NCBI GenBank assembly: GCA_024280335.1 | Contig: JAJRQI010000044.1 | Location: 1-37,243 of the forward strand | Source: Deltaproteobacteria bacterium | GTDB lineage: Bacteria; Desulfobacterota; Desulfuromonadia; Desulfuromonadales; Geopsychrobacteraceae | DNA: 37,243 nt | Reading direction: 5' to 3' | Part shown: piece after piece, positions 16,596 to 25,966 of the stretch | How the letters are laid out: each line of letters opens with the position of its first letter | How positions within the stretch are numbered: position 1 is the stretch's first letter | Translations under genes and position numbers: made by a program | The notes under the pieces: generated by a model | Database searches by the model: none | What the model saw: only the letters and a program-made list of their open reading frames with translations | What the model was told of the DNA's origin: nothing

Positions 16596-16703
16596 TCGAT
16601 TCTTTGCACCAGAAGAACCTCCCCGTGGGTTCTAACCATCCTTCGGCCATCAATAGAAAAGGACTGCTTTACGGGCAGTGACTCCGATCAGTTTTTGTCC
16701 GTA

Positions 16704-18767
16704 TCAGGCAATACGGCTGAAATCGGCAACCCCCTTGAATAGACCGGAAATACGGGTCAACAGGGCCAGACGGTTATTTTTGACCGCTTCATCCTTGGCC
16801 ATAACCATAACACCATCAAAGAAATCATCAACCGGTCCACGCAGCCCGGCAATCGCTTCCAGGGCAGCGGGATAATCGCGACCGGCGACCAGCTCAGCCA
16901 CCTGGATCTGTACCTGTTCCAGCTTGTCGCAGAGAACTTTCTCGCAATCCGCCTCAAACAGTGCGGGATTGACCGACTGCTCCAGCCCGCCTTTGATAAT
17001 ATTACCGACCCGCTTGAATGCGACTGCCAGCGGTTCAAAATCCTCCCGACCCTTCAGCGCTGCCAGCGCCTTGACCCGCTCGACCGCATCAACCGGTTCG
17101 ACAAACGCGGCCGTTAACACCGCATCGACTACATCCTGCGGGTAACTCTGTCCGGTCAGCAGATTCAGCAGGCGCAGACGGATAAACTCAACCACTTCGG
17201 TACTGATTTCAGCAGCCGGGCGCTGCCGTTTGGCCGCCAGCAGGTCAACACTCTTTTCAACCAGGGCTGGGATCGAAATCGGGTAGCCTCGCTCGAGGAT
17301 AATGGCCAGAATGCCGATGGCGCAACGACGCAGGGCATAAGGGTCGGCAGTTCCGGTCGGGATCAGGCCGACACTGAAACAGCCGCAGATGGTATCGATT
17401 TTATCGGCCAGTGAAACAAAGGCGCCGATGTCGTCGCTCGGCAGTTCACCACCGGCCTGGATCGGCAGGTAGTGCTCACAGATGGCCGCAGCGATCCGGG
17501 GATCCTCCCCTTCAAGCAGGGCATATTCCCGCCCCATGATTCCTTGCAGTTCAGGAAATTCATAAACCATCCCGGTTTCCAGATCGCACTTGGCCAACAG
17601 CGCAGCCCGCGTGGTCTGCTCGACCAATTGCGGGGCCAGCTGCTCAGCCAAACCGCCGGCCAGCTCGGTAAAGCGTTCGATTTTCTCGAAGCTGGTACCC
17701 AGTTTAGCCTGGTAGACGACCTTTTTCAGTGGCTCCAGCCGCTCCTCCAGCTTGCTTTTCTGATCCTCCTGCCAGAAGAACATGGCATCGGAGAGGCGCG
17801 CCCTGAGCACCCGCTCATTACCGGCGACAACGACCTGCGGATCTGTGGCGTGGGTATTGGCGATAGTGATGAAGTGCGGCAGTAATTTGCCGTTTTCATC
17901 AATCAGGGTGAAGTAGCGTTGATGCTCGCGCATGCTGGTGATCAGCAATTCCGGCGGCAACTGCAGAAATCGCTCTTCGATACTGCCGGCCAGCGCCTGC
18001 GGTGTCTCGACCAGAAAGGTCACTTCTTCAAGCAGTTCAGCGTCCGGGTTAATTTTGCCGCCCAGTTGTTCGGCCAGCACTTCTAGCTGCTCGCTGATCA
18101 TGCTTTTACGTTTGGCAATCTCGGGGATCACATGCTGCTGTTCCGCCTTGACGAGATAGTCTGCAGCACCGCTGACGCTGAACTCTTCCGGCGCCATGAA
18201 GCGGTGCCCGCGCGAGCGGTTGCCGCTATGCAGGTCGCCGAAGCAAAATGGCACCACTTCGCCAGCAAACAGGGCGACGATCCAGTGCATCGGCCGGGCG
18301 AATCGGACATCCTGATCTTTCCAGCGCATCGACTTTTTGAACGGGATTTTGCTGACCACCCGCGTCAGAATTTCAGGTAGCTGTTCGGCCGTCTCACCCC
18401 CTTCGATCACCTTGGAGAGGAACAGGTAGTCACCTTTTTCCGTTTCGATGGTCTGAAGTTCATCGACACTGACATCGTTACTGCGGGCAAAACCTTCGGC
18501 CGCCTTGGTCGGCTTGCCGTCGGCAGTAAAGGCGATGCGGGCCGGCGGGCCGGTCAGTTGCAACTTTTGACGCTGCTGTTGCCGGGCGACATCCTGGATC
18601 GAAATCGCCAGCCGCCGCGGGGTGGCAAAGGTACGGATCGCTCCGTAACTGATGCGGGCACTCTCCAGCTCTTTTCTGAGCAGTCGTTCTATATCCTGCA
18701 AGGCACGCGGTATGAATCCGGCCGGGATCTCTTCGGTACCCAGTTCAAGAAACAGTTCTGCAGACAT
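16704..18767 (-). CDS. glyS: Glycine--tRNA ligase beta subunit
   Basis: A 687-residue beta chain of the tetrameric bacterial glycyl-tRNA synthetase, which charges tRNA-Gly and carries the tRNA-binding HD-like and DALR anticodon-binding parts. Diagnostic stretches: LFLELGTEEIPAGF at the start, FVDEVE-type motif replaced here by VRFARPMHWIVALF (about 155-168), REHQRYF (about 282-288), and DPYALRRCAIGIL (about 471-483). I place the start at ATG 18767 with GGAG 6 nt upstream; an upstream in-frame ATG at 18779 falls on the wrong side of this site. It follows glyQ after 57 nt on the same transcript. Confidence 0.96.
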   Translation of the reverse strand: MSAELFLELGTEEIPAGFIPRALQDIERLLRKELESARISYGAIRTFATPRRLAISIQDVARQQQRQKLQLTGPPARIAFTADGKPTKAAEGFARSNDVSVDELQTIETEKGDYLFLSKVIEGGETAEQLPEILTRVVSKIPFKKSMRWKDQDVRFARPMHWIVALFAGEVVPFCFGDLHSGNRSRGHRFMAPEEFSVSGAADYLVKAEQQHVIPEIAKRKSMISEQLEVLAEQLGGKINPDAELLEEVTFLVETPQALAGSIEERFLQLPPELLITSMREHQRYFTLIDENGKLLPHFITIANTHATDPQVVVAGNERVLRARLSDAMFFWQEDQKSKLEERLEPLKKVVYQAKLGTSFEKIERFTELAGGLAEQLAPQLVEQTTRAALLAKCDLETGMVYEFPELQGIMGREYALLEGEDPRIAAAICEHYLPIQAGGELPSDDIGAFVSLADKIDTICGCFSVGLIPTGTADPYALRRCAIGILAIILERGYPISIPALVEKSVDLLAAKRQRPAAEISTEVVEFIRLRLLNLLTGQSYPQDVVDAVLTAAFVEPVDAVERVKALAALKGREDFEPLAVAFKRVGNIIKGGLEQSVNPALFEADCEKVLCDKLEQVQIQVAELVAGRDYPAALEAIAGLRGPVDDFFDGVMVMAKDEAVKNNRLALLTRISGLFKGVADFSRIA

Positions 18768-18824
18768 GTAACACTCCAATCACAGGGGCGCTGACTCAGC
18801 AAGAGCCTGAGTGCGACCGCATGG

Positions 18825-19694
18825 CTATTTTTTCAACAGTGGATAACCCAACTTCTCGCGCTGGGCAACATATCCTTCAGCGCAGAGTTTCGACATGGTG
18901 CGCACCCGGCCGATGTAGCCAGCGCGCTCGGTAACCGAGATGGCGCTGCGCGCATCAAGCAGATTGAAGGTGTGTGAACACTTAAGAACAAAATCATAGG
19001 CCGGGAAAACCAACTGCTTTTCTGCCAGTCGAAGACACTCTTTTTCATACATTTCAAACAGCTGAAAGAGCATCTCGGTATCAGCTTCTTCGAAATTATA
19101 ATGGGAAAACTCAACTTCGGTCTGATGATGAACATCGCCATACTTGATGCCGTCGGTCCACTCCAGGTCGTAGACGTTATCGACCCCCTGCAGGTACATG
19201 GCGATCCGCTCGATTCCGTAGGTGATTTCACCGGGGATCGGCTTCAGATCGATACCGCCGCACTGCTGAAAATAGGTGAACTGGGTGATCTCCATACCGT
19301 CCAGCCAGACCTCCCAGCCCAATCCCCAGGCACCCAGGGTCGGTGACTCCCAATCATCCTCAACAAAGCGGATATCGTGAGCATTCAGGTCAAGGCCGAA
19401 ACTTTTAAGCGAGTCGAGATAAAGGTCCTGAATGTTCTGCGGCGACGGTTTGAGCAGAACCTGAAACTGATAATAGTGCTGCAAGCGGTTGGGATTCTCA
19501 CCGTAACGACCGTCGGTCGGTCGGCGTGACGGCTCGACATAAGCAACCTTCCACGGCTCGGGACCGAGTGCCCGGAGAAAGGTGGCAGGATTGAAGGTTC
19601 CAGCGCCTTTTTCAATATCGTAAGGCTGCTGAATAATACATCCCTGTTTGGCCCAGTAGTCTTGCAGAGAAAGAATCAAATCCTGAAAAGTCAC
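18825..19694 (-). CDS. glyQ: Glycine--tRNA ligase alpha subunit
   Basis: A 289-residue catalytic alpha subunit of the (alpha-beta)2 glycyl-tRNA synthetase, near the usual length. It opens with [18 protein letters not shown] and holds the class II motif 2 region [19 protein letters not shown] (about 52-70) and [17 protein letters not shown] (about 158-174). The likely start is GTG 19694 with GGGAGG 4 nt upstream; starting there gives the conserved family N-terminus directly, whereas the in-frame TTG at 19706 would overlap the ribosome site. A strong promoter precedes it (19760-19788). Confidence 0.95.
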   Translation of the reverse strand: MTFQDLILSLQDYWAKQGCIIQQPYDIEKGAGTFNPATFLRALGPEPWKVAYVEPSRRPTDGRYGENPNRLQHYYQFQVLLKPSPQNIQDLYLDSLKSFGLDLNAHDIRFVEDDWESPTLGAWGLGWEVWLDGMEITQFTYFQQCGGIDLKPIPGEITYGIERIAMYLQGVDNVYDLEWTDGIKYGDVHHQTEVEFSHYNFEEADTEMLFQLFEMYEKECLRLAEKQLVFPAYDFVLKCSHTFNLLDARSAISVTERAGYIGRVRTMSKLCAEGYVAQREKLGYPLLKK

Positions 19695-19759
19695 AATACC
19701 TCCCAAAAGCTTACAGTCGCCGTTTCAGGCGAAAAAAACACAGGCTGTCCCGAACGGCG

Positions 19760-19788
19760 ATTCTAGCTTTCACCCCAGGAGATGTCAA
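19760..19788 (-). promoter_or_regulatory. Sigma70-type promoter for glyQ-glyS
   Basis: On the minus strand TTGACA (19788-19783) and TAGAAT (19765-19760) are separated by exactly 17 nt, close to consensus. The expected transcript start is near 19753, about 59 nt before the glyQ GTG. An 8-bp inverted repeat (TCGCCGTT 19717-19724, AACGGCGA 19753-19760) spans the leader and touches the -10 box. Confidence 0.72.
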
Positions 19789-19801
19789 GAAACACAGCCG
19801 C

Positions 19802-20545
19802 TTAGAACTGCTGAAGAAACTTGAGTGATTTAGGGTCTCGGGGCAGAACCAGTGAGAGGACTTGAGCAAGCATCCGACCTGCTTCGTGCCGGGTTGTTTC
19901 ACCGAACTTGAAGTCAGTAAACTGCCGGTGGTTGACGTTGAGTGTGCGAGCCAGAGAGCCGATGGTTTTCAAATCGATCGCAAAACCACTCGGCCCGGCA
20001 CAACTCAGACAGAGGCTGCCACCCCGTGCGGCATCGAACCGGATCGGTTCGGCGGCGAAGATCTTCAGACATTCGCTGCAGTGCAGCAGGTGCGGAATAT
20101 AGCCGAGCAGGTAAACCAGGCGTAATTCGAACAACAACCGGGCGACTTCTACAGCACCATCCGCAGCGAGATAATCAAGAAAACAGCAAAGCAGCTCAAA
20201 AATGAGCGGGTGTGACTCTGCCTCTTCGACCAACAGTTCGACCAGTTCAACCGCATAACTAGCCAGCGCCAAACGAGGCAGATCAGTGCGCAGACCGGTC
20301 CGGGAATTGAGCAGTTCGGTCTCCTGCAACAACCAGAGAGAACCTCTTCCGGTTCGCCAATGGACAATAACCTGACTGAACGGCTCTAAACTCGAGCCGA
20401 AGCGTTTGCGGCTTTTGCGCGCCGCCCTGGCAAAGCCTTTTTGCCGGCCGTCTTCAGCGGTGAACAGGCTGACAATCCGGTCCGCTTCGCCATAATCAAC
20501 ATGCCGCAAAACCAGGGCCTCACAGCGAAGAATTGGGCCTGGCAT
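19802..20545 (-). CDS. recO: DNA repair protein RecO
   Basis: A 247-residue RecO, which loads RecA onto SSB-coated single-stranded DNA with RecR in gap repair. The N-terminal OB fold (about 1-80) begins CEALVLRHVDYGEADRIVSLFT. The helical part follows, with zinc-knuckle cysteines CSEC (Cys156, Cys159) and CLSC (Cys179, Cys182) intact. Its ATG directly follows the mgtE stop codon with no spacer (TAA-ATG), so translation probably continues by reinitiation. The neighbouring glyQ promoter begins only 14 nt after its stop. Confidence 0.95.
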   Translation of the reverse strand: MPGPILRCEALVLRHVDYGEADRIVSLFTAEDGRQKGFARAARKSRKRFGSSLEPFSQVIVHWRTGRGSLWLLQETELLNSRTGLRTDLPRLALASYAVELVELLVEEAESHPLIFELLCCFLDYLAADGAVEVARLLFELRLVYLLGYIPHLLHCSECLKIFAAEPIRFDAARGGSLCLSCAGPSGFAIDLKTIGSLARTLNVNHRQFTDFKFGETTRHEAGRMLAQVLSLVLPRDPKSLKFLQQF

Positions 20546-21904
20546 TTAAATAAGATGTTTGATGAAGAGGGTCGCGGTACTGAAGTAGATCAGGATTCCG
20601 GTGATATCATTCACCGTCTGAACAAAAGGACTGGAGGCGATCGCCGGATCGATGCCGACCTTCTTAAAGAATGAGGTTGCCAGTACGCCCATACAGGCCG
20701 CGACCGAAATCGCTACCACCATGGCAATCCCGACAACCAGGCCGAGATAAAGATTTTGGTGCCAGAAAACCGCAACCGCTGAAATCACCGTACCGCAGAC
20801 CGCCCCCATAATCAGGCCGACGCGCAATTCTTTGAAGAAAATCTGCCGCAACATGGAAAACTCGATACGGCCGGTAGCAAAACCACGCACAATAATGGTT
20901 GAGGTCTGGCCGCCGACATTTCCCCCCATACCGGTAATCACCGGGATAAAGGTGATCAGAACAATGACTTGCTCCAATGTTGCCCGATAATACCACATCA
21001 AAGAACCGGTAATAACGCCGCCGAACAGGGTGGTCAGCAACCAGGGCAAGCGCAGCCGGGCGATCTGGAATGACTTATAGCCGAGCAACAATTCATCTTC
21101 GCTGGTTCCGGCCATCCGCAGCATATCCTCGGTCGCTTCATCACGCATGACATCGATGACATCGTCAACCGTAATCAGACCCATCAGCTTGCCATGTTCA
21201 TCGACAACCGGGATCGCCAGAATGTTGTACTTGGCAACCAGTACTGCAACCTCCTCCTGATCCATATCGGAGCGCACGCGCAGAACATCGGTCGACATAA
21301 TTTTTGACAGCGGCGTCGCCGCTGCGACATTCAGCAGTTGCCGCAGGGAAAGCACCCCGACCAGATGATTATGTTCGTCAGTGACATAGACGTAAAAGAC
21401 CATCTCGTAGTCTTCTGCATTCTGCAGTGCCTCAATCGCCTGGCGTACGGTAAGTTCCTGATCAAGAGAAAAAACGTCCGTGGACATGATGCCGCCGGCG
21501 GTGTCCTCGGCGTACCCGAGCAACTGCTCGACATCCTCGGATTGCTCACCATGCAGTTTATCCAGAATCTGCTCGGCCAAATCCGCCGGTAGATTTCGGA
21601 TCAGCTCAGCACTGTCATCGTCAGCCATTTGCTGCACAAGAGAGATCAGATAATCCTTGTCCAGCAATTCGGCCAGCTTGGTCCAGGAGTCGGATTCAAG
21701 CTCGGCAAATACGTCGGCAGCAATGGTTATCTCTGGAATCAGATAGAGCAGGGTTTTCTGCTCTTTTAGATTGAAATAGCGAAACAGGTGGGCGATATCC
21801 GCCGGGTGAATTTTACCAAAGACCTTTTTCAGATTGGATGTCGCACCGCGCCGTAGAAGTTTTTTGACCGTTCCCTGCAAAACCTGCATTTTTTGTTCTT
21901 GCAT
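20546..21904 (-). CDS. mgtE: Magnesium transporter MgtE
   Basis: A 452-residue Mg2+ channel/transporter of the inner membrane. The cytosolic N domain (about 20-130), a CBS pair (about 135-255) that senses Mg2+, a plug helix, and five membrane helices (about 285-450) are all present. The pore motif GMGGNVGGQT (325-334) and the selectivity Asp (Asp433 in VNDITG) are intact, so it should work. ATG 21904 is chosen because GGAGG lies 5 nt upstream; an in-frame ATG at 21970 would add 22 residues and overlap the promoter. It appears to head an mgtE-recO unit. Confidence 0.95.
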   Translation of the reverse strand: MQEQKMQVLQGTVKKLLRRGATSNLKKVFGKIHPADIAHLFRYFNLKEQKTLLYLIPEITIAADVFAELESDSWTKLAELLDKDYLISLVQQMADDDSAELIRNLPADLAEQILDKLHGEQSEDVEQLLGYAEDTAGGIMSTDVFSLDQELTVRQAIEALQNAEDYEMVFYVYVTDEHNHLVGVLSLRQLLNVAAATPLSKIMSTDVLRVRSDMDQEEVAVLVAKYNILAIPVVDEHGKLMGLITVDDVIDVMRDEATEDMLRMAGTSEDELLLGYKSFQIARLRLPWLLTTLFGGVITGSLMWYYRATLEQVIVLITFIPVITGMGGNVGGQTSTIIVRGFATGRIEFSMLRQIFFKELRVGLIMGAVCGTVISAVAVFWHQNLYLGLVVGIAMVVAISVAACMGVLATSFFKKVGIDPAIASSPFVQTVNDITGILIYFSTATLFIKHLI

Positions 21905-21952
21905 AAGAACCTCCGCGACAACCTCAATAACAACCGGAAAACCGCCTGTGAA

Positions 21953-21980
21953 ATTATCACTCTCGCGCAAAGTGAGTCAA
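21953..21980 (-). promoter_or_regulatory. Probable promoter for mgtE-recO
   Basis: On the minus strand TTGACT (21980-21975) and GATAAT (21958-21953) are 16 nt apart, about 49 nt before the mgtE start. One arm of an inverted repeat (TCTCGCGC 21961-21968, GCGCGAGA 21993-22000, with an additional AGTG/CACT extension) falls inside the spacer, so the palindrome could be an operator or a local hairpin. Confidence 0.5.
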
Positions 21981-22001
21981 TCTAAAGGCACTGCGCGAGA
22001 C

Positions 22002-22034
22002 AAAAAAAGGGGCAAGGAGAGAACTCCTTGCCCC
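22002..22034 (-). terminator. Intrinsic terminator of the ribosomal gene cluster
   Basis: A perfect 11-bp stem, GGGGCAAGGAG (22009-22019) and CTCCTTGCCCC (22024-22034), with a 4-nt loop is followed on the minus strand by seven T (22008-22002). It lies 24 nt past the rplQ stop and ends the long S10-spc-alpha transcript. Confidence 0.93.
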
Positions 22035-22058
22035 AAAAGTTTTCAGCTGGATAAAAAG

Positions 22059-22520
22059 CTAACTTTCAGCTTTTTCTTCAGTGGCCTCTTCGGTGATTTC
22101 TTCAACCACCGGTGCAGGTTCTGCCGCGGCAACTGGCGCGGCCTTCTTCTGCTTGGCGGTAAACTCTTCCTCGACAAGTTCAATGATCACCATCGGCGCA
22201 TTATCGCCCTGGCGGTTTTCCAGCTTGATGATCCGGGTATAACCACCCGGACGTTCCTGATAGCGAGGAGCGATCAACTCAAACAGTTTACCGACAATTT
22301 TCGGGTCACGTATAACCTGAAGAGCCTGTCGACGTGCATGCAGATCACCGCGCTTACCCAGAGTGACCATTTTGTCAACAAGCTTACGCAATTCTTTGGC
22401 GCGGGTGACAGTGGTGGTGATTTTTTCATATTCGAAAAAAGAGGTCACCATGTTCCGCATCATATGCTGTCGATGATCTGGTTTGCGGCCGAGACGTCTG
22501 CCGGTTTTATTGTGACGCAT
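22059..22520 (-). CDS. rplQ: 50S ribosomal protein L17
   Basis: 153 residues: the normal L17 core (about 1-118, starting [17 protein letters not shown]) plus a C-terminal tail of about 35 residues made mostly of Ala, Glu, Pro and Val. The core sits near the tunnel exit region on 23S rRNA; the tail is low-complexity and probably disordered. It is the last gene of the cluster, 35 nt behind rpoA. Confidence 0.97.
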   Translation of the reverse strand: MRHNKTGRRLGRKPDHRQHMMRNMVTSFFEYEKITTTVTRAKELRKLVDKMVTLGKRGDLHARRQALQVIRDPKIVGKLFELIAPRYQERPGGYTRIIKLENRQGDNAPMVIIELVEEEFTAKQKKAAPVAAAEPAPVVEEITEEATEEKAES

Positions 22521-22555
22521 TGCTTCTGGTCCTTTCTAAGACTTAACAGGGGAGA

Positions 22556-23566
22556 CTATTCGTCATCCTGCCCTTTTTGAATCAATTTCAAATACTCAGG
22601 ATCGGGAAAGTTTTCCAATTTCATCCCAAGGCTAAGGCCCATTTCTGAGAGGATATCTTTGATCTCATTCAGCGACTTGCGGCCGAAATTCTGAGTTTTC
22701 AGCATTTCAGCTTCAGTCTTCTGAACCAATTCACCAATCAGATTAATCTGGGCATTCTTCAAGCAGTTCGCGCTTCGCACCGAGAGTTCAAGTTCTTCTA
22801 CCGAGCGATAGAGATTCTCGTTAATCTTCTGTGTTTCGTTGTCTTCCTCGTCGATAACCGGCTCGTCAGTTTCATCGAAACTAATAAATATCTGCAGCTG
22901 ATCTTTAAGAATCTTTGCCGCATAGGCAACTGCATCCTCTGGGTTAACACTGCCGTCAGTAGTCAATTCCAGGGTCAACTTATCATAATCGGTAATTTGG
23001 CCGACACGTGCGTTCGAAACATTGTAGTTAACTTTAACAACCGGCGAGAAAATTGCGTCGATCGGAATCGTCCCGACCGGTGCAGTTTCATCTCGGTTTC
23101 TATCCGCAGAAACATAACCTTTACCCATGGCTACAACCATATCGATCTCTAAATCGGTTTCGTTACCGCAGGTCGCAATGTGATGGTCAGGGTTAAGAAT
23201 CTCCACATTGCTGTCAGTTATGATATCGCCGGCCTTGATCACCCCGGCACTCTTTTTGACAATCCGCACATTACGTGGATCATGCCCATGAAGTCGCACC
23301 TTGACGCCCTTCAGGTTGAGAATGATATCGGTGACATCTTCGGTCACACCGACAACACTGGAGAACTCATGCTGAACATTCTTAATCCGAACCGTTGTGA
23401 TCGCTGCACCCTGCAATGAGGAAAGCAGAATTCGACGTAATGAGTTACCGAGAGTTGTGCCGAAACCACGTTCAAAAGGTTCGGCAACAAACTTGCCATA
23501 GGTTTCAGTCAACTCTGAGGCTTCGAGACGCTTCGGCTTGATCAGGTCTCTCCAGTTTTTGTACAT
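22556..23566 (-). CDS. rpoA: DNA-directed RNA polymerase subunit alpha
   Basis: 336 residues. The N-terminal dimerisation/assembly domain (about 1-230) includes [22 protein letters not shown]. An acidic linker (about 231-250) leads to the C-terminal domain (about 250-325) with [10 protein letters not shown], where Arg264 corresponds to the UP-element-binding Arg265 of E. coli. It nucleates core polymerase assembly. Placed after rpsD (37 nt) as in the standard alpha operon. Confidence 0.98.
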   Translation of the reverse strand: MYKNWRDLIKPKRLEASELTETYGKFVAEPFERGFGTTLGNSLRRILLSSLQGAAITTVRIKNVQHEFSSVVGVTEDVTDIILNLKGVKVRLHGHDPRNVRIVKKSAGVIKAGDIITDSNVEILNPDHHIATCGNETDLEIDMVVAMGKGYVSADRNRDETAPVGTIPIDAIFSPVVKVNYNVSNARVGQITDYDKLTLELTTDGSVNPEDAVAYAAKILKDQLQIFISFDETDEPVIDEEDNETQKINENLYRSVEELELSVRSANCLKNAQINLIGELVQKTEAEMLKTQNFGRKSLNEIKDILSEMGLSLGMKLENFPDPEYLKLIQKGQDDE

Positions 23567-23603
23567 ATATTGATTCTCCCTCTCAAGATTCCTGATAAGG
23601 TGA

Positions 23604-24233
23604 TTACTTGGAGTAGAGTTCTACGATCAACTGTTCATTGAACTCAGGTGTCGTCAACTCGCTCCGTACCGGCAGGGTCTTGATGGTTCCCTTGAAATTT
23701 TCACGATCCAGTTCTACCCACGAAGGAACACCACGGCGCATAACGCTGTCGAGTGACTCGTTGATACAAGCAACCTGACGACTCTTTTCACGCAGACTGA
23801 CAACATCTTCCGGCCGTACCAGGTAAGAGGGGATGTTGACCTTGTGACCATTCACTTGAAAGTGACCGTGGCGAACCAGTGTCCGGGCCTGAGCACGAGA
23901 CAAAGTAAAGCCGAGACGATAGACAATGCTATCGAGACGCCGCTCAAGCAGCATCAGCAGGTTTTCGCCGGTTACACCCTTCATCCGGTCAGCTTTGGCG
24001 AAGTAGAGACGAAATTGCTTTTCCTGCAGACCGTAAGTCCGCTTCATCTTCTGCTTCTCGCGCAGCTGGGTACCGTAGTCGGAAACCTTGGTGCGGCGTT
24101 GACCGTGCTGCCCAGGAGCATAATTACGCCGCTCAACAGCACATTTATCGGTGTAACATCTGTCCCCTTTCAGGAACAGCTTGGAATTTTCTCTTCTGCA
24201 CTGACGGCAGACAGGACCTGAATACCTAGACAA
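23604..24233 (-). CDS. rpsD: 30S ribosomal protein S4
   Basis: 209 residues with the N-terminal four-cysteine cluster intact (Cys9, Cys12, Cys26, Cys31), so it is the zinc-binding form, followed by the S4 RNA-binding module ([24 protein letters not shown]). It is a primary 16S binder and, in E. coli, the translational repressor of this operon; whether that regulation exists here cannot be seen. Confidence 0.98.
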   Translation of the reverse strand: MSRYSGPVCRQCRRENSKLFLKGDRCYTDKCAVERRNYAPGQHGQRRTKVSDYGTQLREKQKMKRTYGLQEKQFRLYFAKADRMKGVTGENLLMLLERRLDSIVYRLGFTLSRAQARTLVRHGHFQVNGHKVNIPSYLVRPEDVVSLREKSRQVACINESLDSVMRRGVPSWVELDRENFKGTIKTLPVRSELTTPEFNEQLIVELYSK

Positions 24234-24251
24234 CTTCTTCCTCCTTGACGC

Positions 24252-24647
24252 TTAAACGCGACGGCGCTTGGGCGGACGACAACCGTTGTGAGGAATCGGC
24301 GTCACGTCCTTAATCATAGTGACGGTGAGACCGGCCAGCGACAAAGCGCGCAGAGCTGATTCACGACCGCTACCAGGGCCTTTGACATAGGCTTCGACCG
24401 AACGCATACCGTGTTCCATCGCTTTGGTCGCTGCTTCTTCGGCGGCCATCTGCGCGGCAAACGGGGTGCTCTTCCGGGAACCCTTGAAACCTTTAGCACC
24501 TGAAGTCGACCAGGCGACAACATTGCCTGCCGGATCGCAGATGGTCACAATGGTATTATTAAAGGTCGATTGAATATGCACCACACCTTTGGCGATATTC
24601 TTCTTTTCTACCTTTTTACGAACAATTTTCTTACCTGACTTAGCCAT
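24252..24647 (-). CDS. rpsK: 30S ribosomal protein S11
   Basis: 131 residues, standard length, with [16 protein letters not shown] and the C-terminal [18 protein letters not shown] typical of S11, which shapes the platform and the mRNA exit near the Shine-Dalgarno helix. It lies 11 nt after rpsM and 18 nt before rpsD. Confidence 0.98.
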   Translation of the reverse strand: MAKSGKKIVRKKVEKKNIAKGVVHIQSTFNNTIVTICDPAGNVVAWSTSGAKGFKGSRKSTPFAAQMAAEEAATKAMEHGMRSVEAYVKGPGSGRESALRALSLAGLTVTMIKDVTPIPHNGCRPPKRRRV

Positions 24648-24658
24648 GATTCCTCCGC

Positions 24659-25027
24659 TTACTTCTTCTTACCAGCAACGGTCTTCTTCGGCCCTTTGCG
24701 AGTCCGAGAATTGTTTTTGGTGTTCTGACCGTTAACCGGCAGGCCTTTACGATGGCGAAGCCCACGGTAACAACCAAGGTCCATCAGACGCTTAATATTC
24801 ATCGTTATTTCGCGGCGCAGATCACCTTCAACACGGCAATCTTGGCCCAAGATTTCACGAATCTTTACCAGCTCTGCTTCAGTCAGATCGTCAGTACGAG
24901 CATTAAAATCAACACCTGCCTGCGATAGGATTTTTTGAGATGTCGTACGGCCAACCCCATAAATATAGGTCATGGCCACTTCAATGCGCTTATTGCGCGG
25001 TAAATCGACTCCAGCAATACGTGCCAA
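24659..25027 (-). CDS. rpsM: 30S ribosomal protein S13
   Basis: 122 residues with [20 protein letters not shown] at the start, the helix-two-turn-helix [20 protein letters not shown], and the basic tail that reaches the P-site tRNA. It forms the head bridge to L5 with S19. First gene of the alpha part, 20 nt behind rpmJ. Confidence 0.98.
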   Translation of the reverse strand: MARIAGVDLPRNKRIEVAMTYIYGVGRTTSQKILSQAGVDFNARTDDLTEAELVKIREILGQDCRVEGDLRREITMNIKRLMDLGCYRGLRHRKGLPVNGQNTKNNSRTRKGPKKTVAGKKK

Positions 25028-25047
25028 TGTCTTTTCCTCCTAGGGCC

Positions 25048-25161
25048 TTATCCCTGTCTTTGCTTGTGTTTGGGATTCTCGCAGATGATCCGGACAACAC
25101 CTTTGCGTTTGATAACTTTGCACTTATCACAGATCTTCTTAACCGAAGCTCTTACCTTCAT
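25048..25161 (-). CDS. rpmJ: 50S ribosomal protein L36
   Basis: A 37-residue gene read directly from the minus strand: starts [14 protein letters not shown] and ends KHKQRQG. The zinc knuckle Cys11, Cys14, Cys27, His32 is complete, so this is the zinc-containing form. It lies between map and rpsM, the usual position in this lineage. Confidence 0.97.
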   Translation of the reverse strand: MKVRASVKKICDKCKVIKRKGVVRIICENPKHKQRQG

Positions 25162-25212
25162 CTTGAGATCCTTCTCTAGCAGTATTCATTGGGCTGTTCA
25201 GCCAGCCAAATC

Positions 25213-25965
25213 TTAAAGATCCAAACAGGTCAATATTTCCGGCCCGTTCTCCGTGATTGCCACCGTGTGCTCGAAATGAGCTGAGCGACGACCATCAACG
25301 GTCACCGCAGTCCAACCATCCTCCAGCACTTTTACCGCCGGCGAACCGACGTTGACCATCGGCTCAATCGCCAAGGTCATACCAGCTTTTAATTTCGGTC
25401 CCTGTGCCGGCGGGCCAAAATTTGGAATTTGTGGATCTTCATGCAACTGGCGGCCGATTCCGTGACCGACAAACTCGCGAACGACACTGAAATGATCCTG
25501 TTCGACGCGAGCCTGCACTGCATGAGATATGTCAGAGAGTCGCCCACCCGGCTGAGCAGCCGCTATGCCGGATTCAAGCGACTCTTTGGTGACAGTCAAC
25601 AGCCGGCGAGTTGTTTCGTCAATCTCGCCCACCGGGATTGTCACAGCTGAATCACCGAAATACCCATCGATGATCAAACCGAAATCGATGCTGATGATCT
25701 CCCCTTCCTGCAGTGGCTGCCGGTTAGGGAATCCATGGACCACCCGATCGTTCGGAGAAGCACAAATAGTAAAAGGAAAGCCGCCGTAACCCTTGAAGGC
25801 CGGGCGTGCCTTCCACTTAATACATTTTTCTTCTGCCAGCCGGTCCAGCTCAAGTGTTGTTATTCCCGGTCGAACCCTCTCTCTGAGATCCGCCAGGACT
25901 TCAGCGACCATTCGGCCAGCCTTGCGCATCTTCTCAAGTTCACTTGCCGACTTGAGTACAATCAC
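25213..25965 (-). CDS. map: Methionine aminopeptidase, type I
   Basis: 250 residues. It removes the initiator Met from nascent proteins. All metal ligands are in place: Asp94 (SIDFG), Asp105 (FGDSA), His168 (VGHGIG), Glu201 (AIEPM) and Glu232 (HFEHTV), plus the substrate-side His77. It starts with GTG at 25965, one base after the adk stop, with only a weak AGG upstream, so it relies on coupling to adk. The 51-nt gap to rpmJ is the largest in the ribosomal block and has no room for infA, which often lies here in other bacteria. Confidence 0.97.
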   Translation of the reverse strand: MIVLKSASELEKMRKAGRMVAEVLADLRERVRPGITTLELDRLAEEKCIKWKARPAFKGYGGFPFTICASPNDRVVHGFPNRQPLQEGEIISIDFGLIIDGYFGDSAVTIPVGEIDETTRRLLTVTKESLESGIAAAQPGGRLSDISHAVQARVEQDHFSVVREFVGHGIGRQLHEDPQIPNFGPPAQGPKLKAGMTLAIEPMVNVGSPAVKVLEDGWTAVTVDGRRSAHFEHTVAITENGPEILTCLDL

Positions 25966-25966
25966 C

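Noticed and set aside
19695-19760. T-box riboswitch ahead of glyQ
   Set aside because: The leader from the promoter is only about 60 nt, too short for a T-box, and has no T-box sequence.
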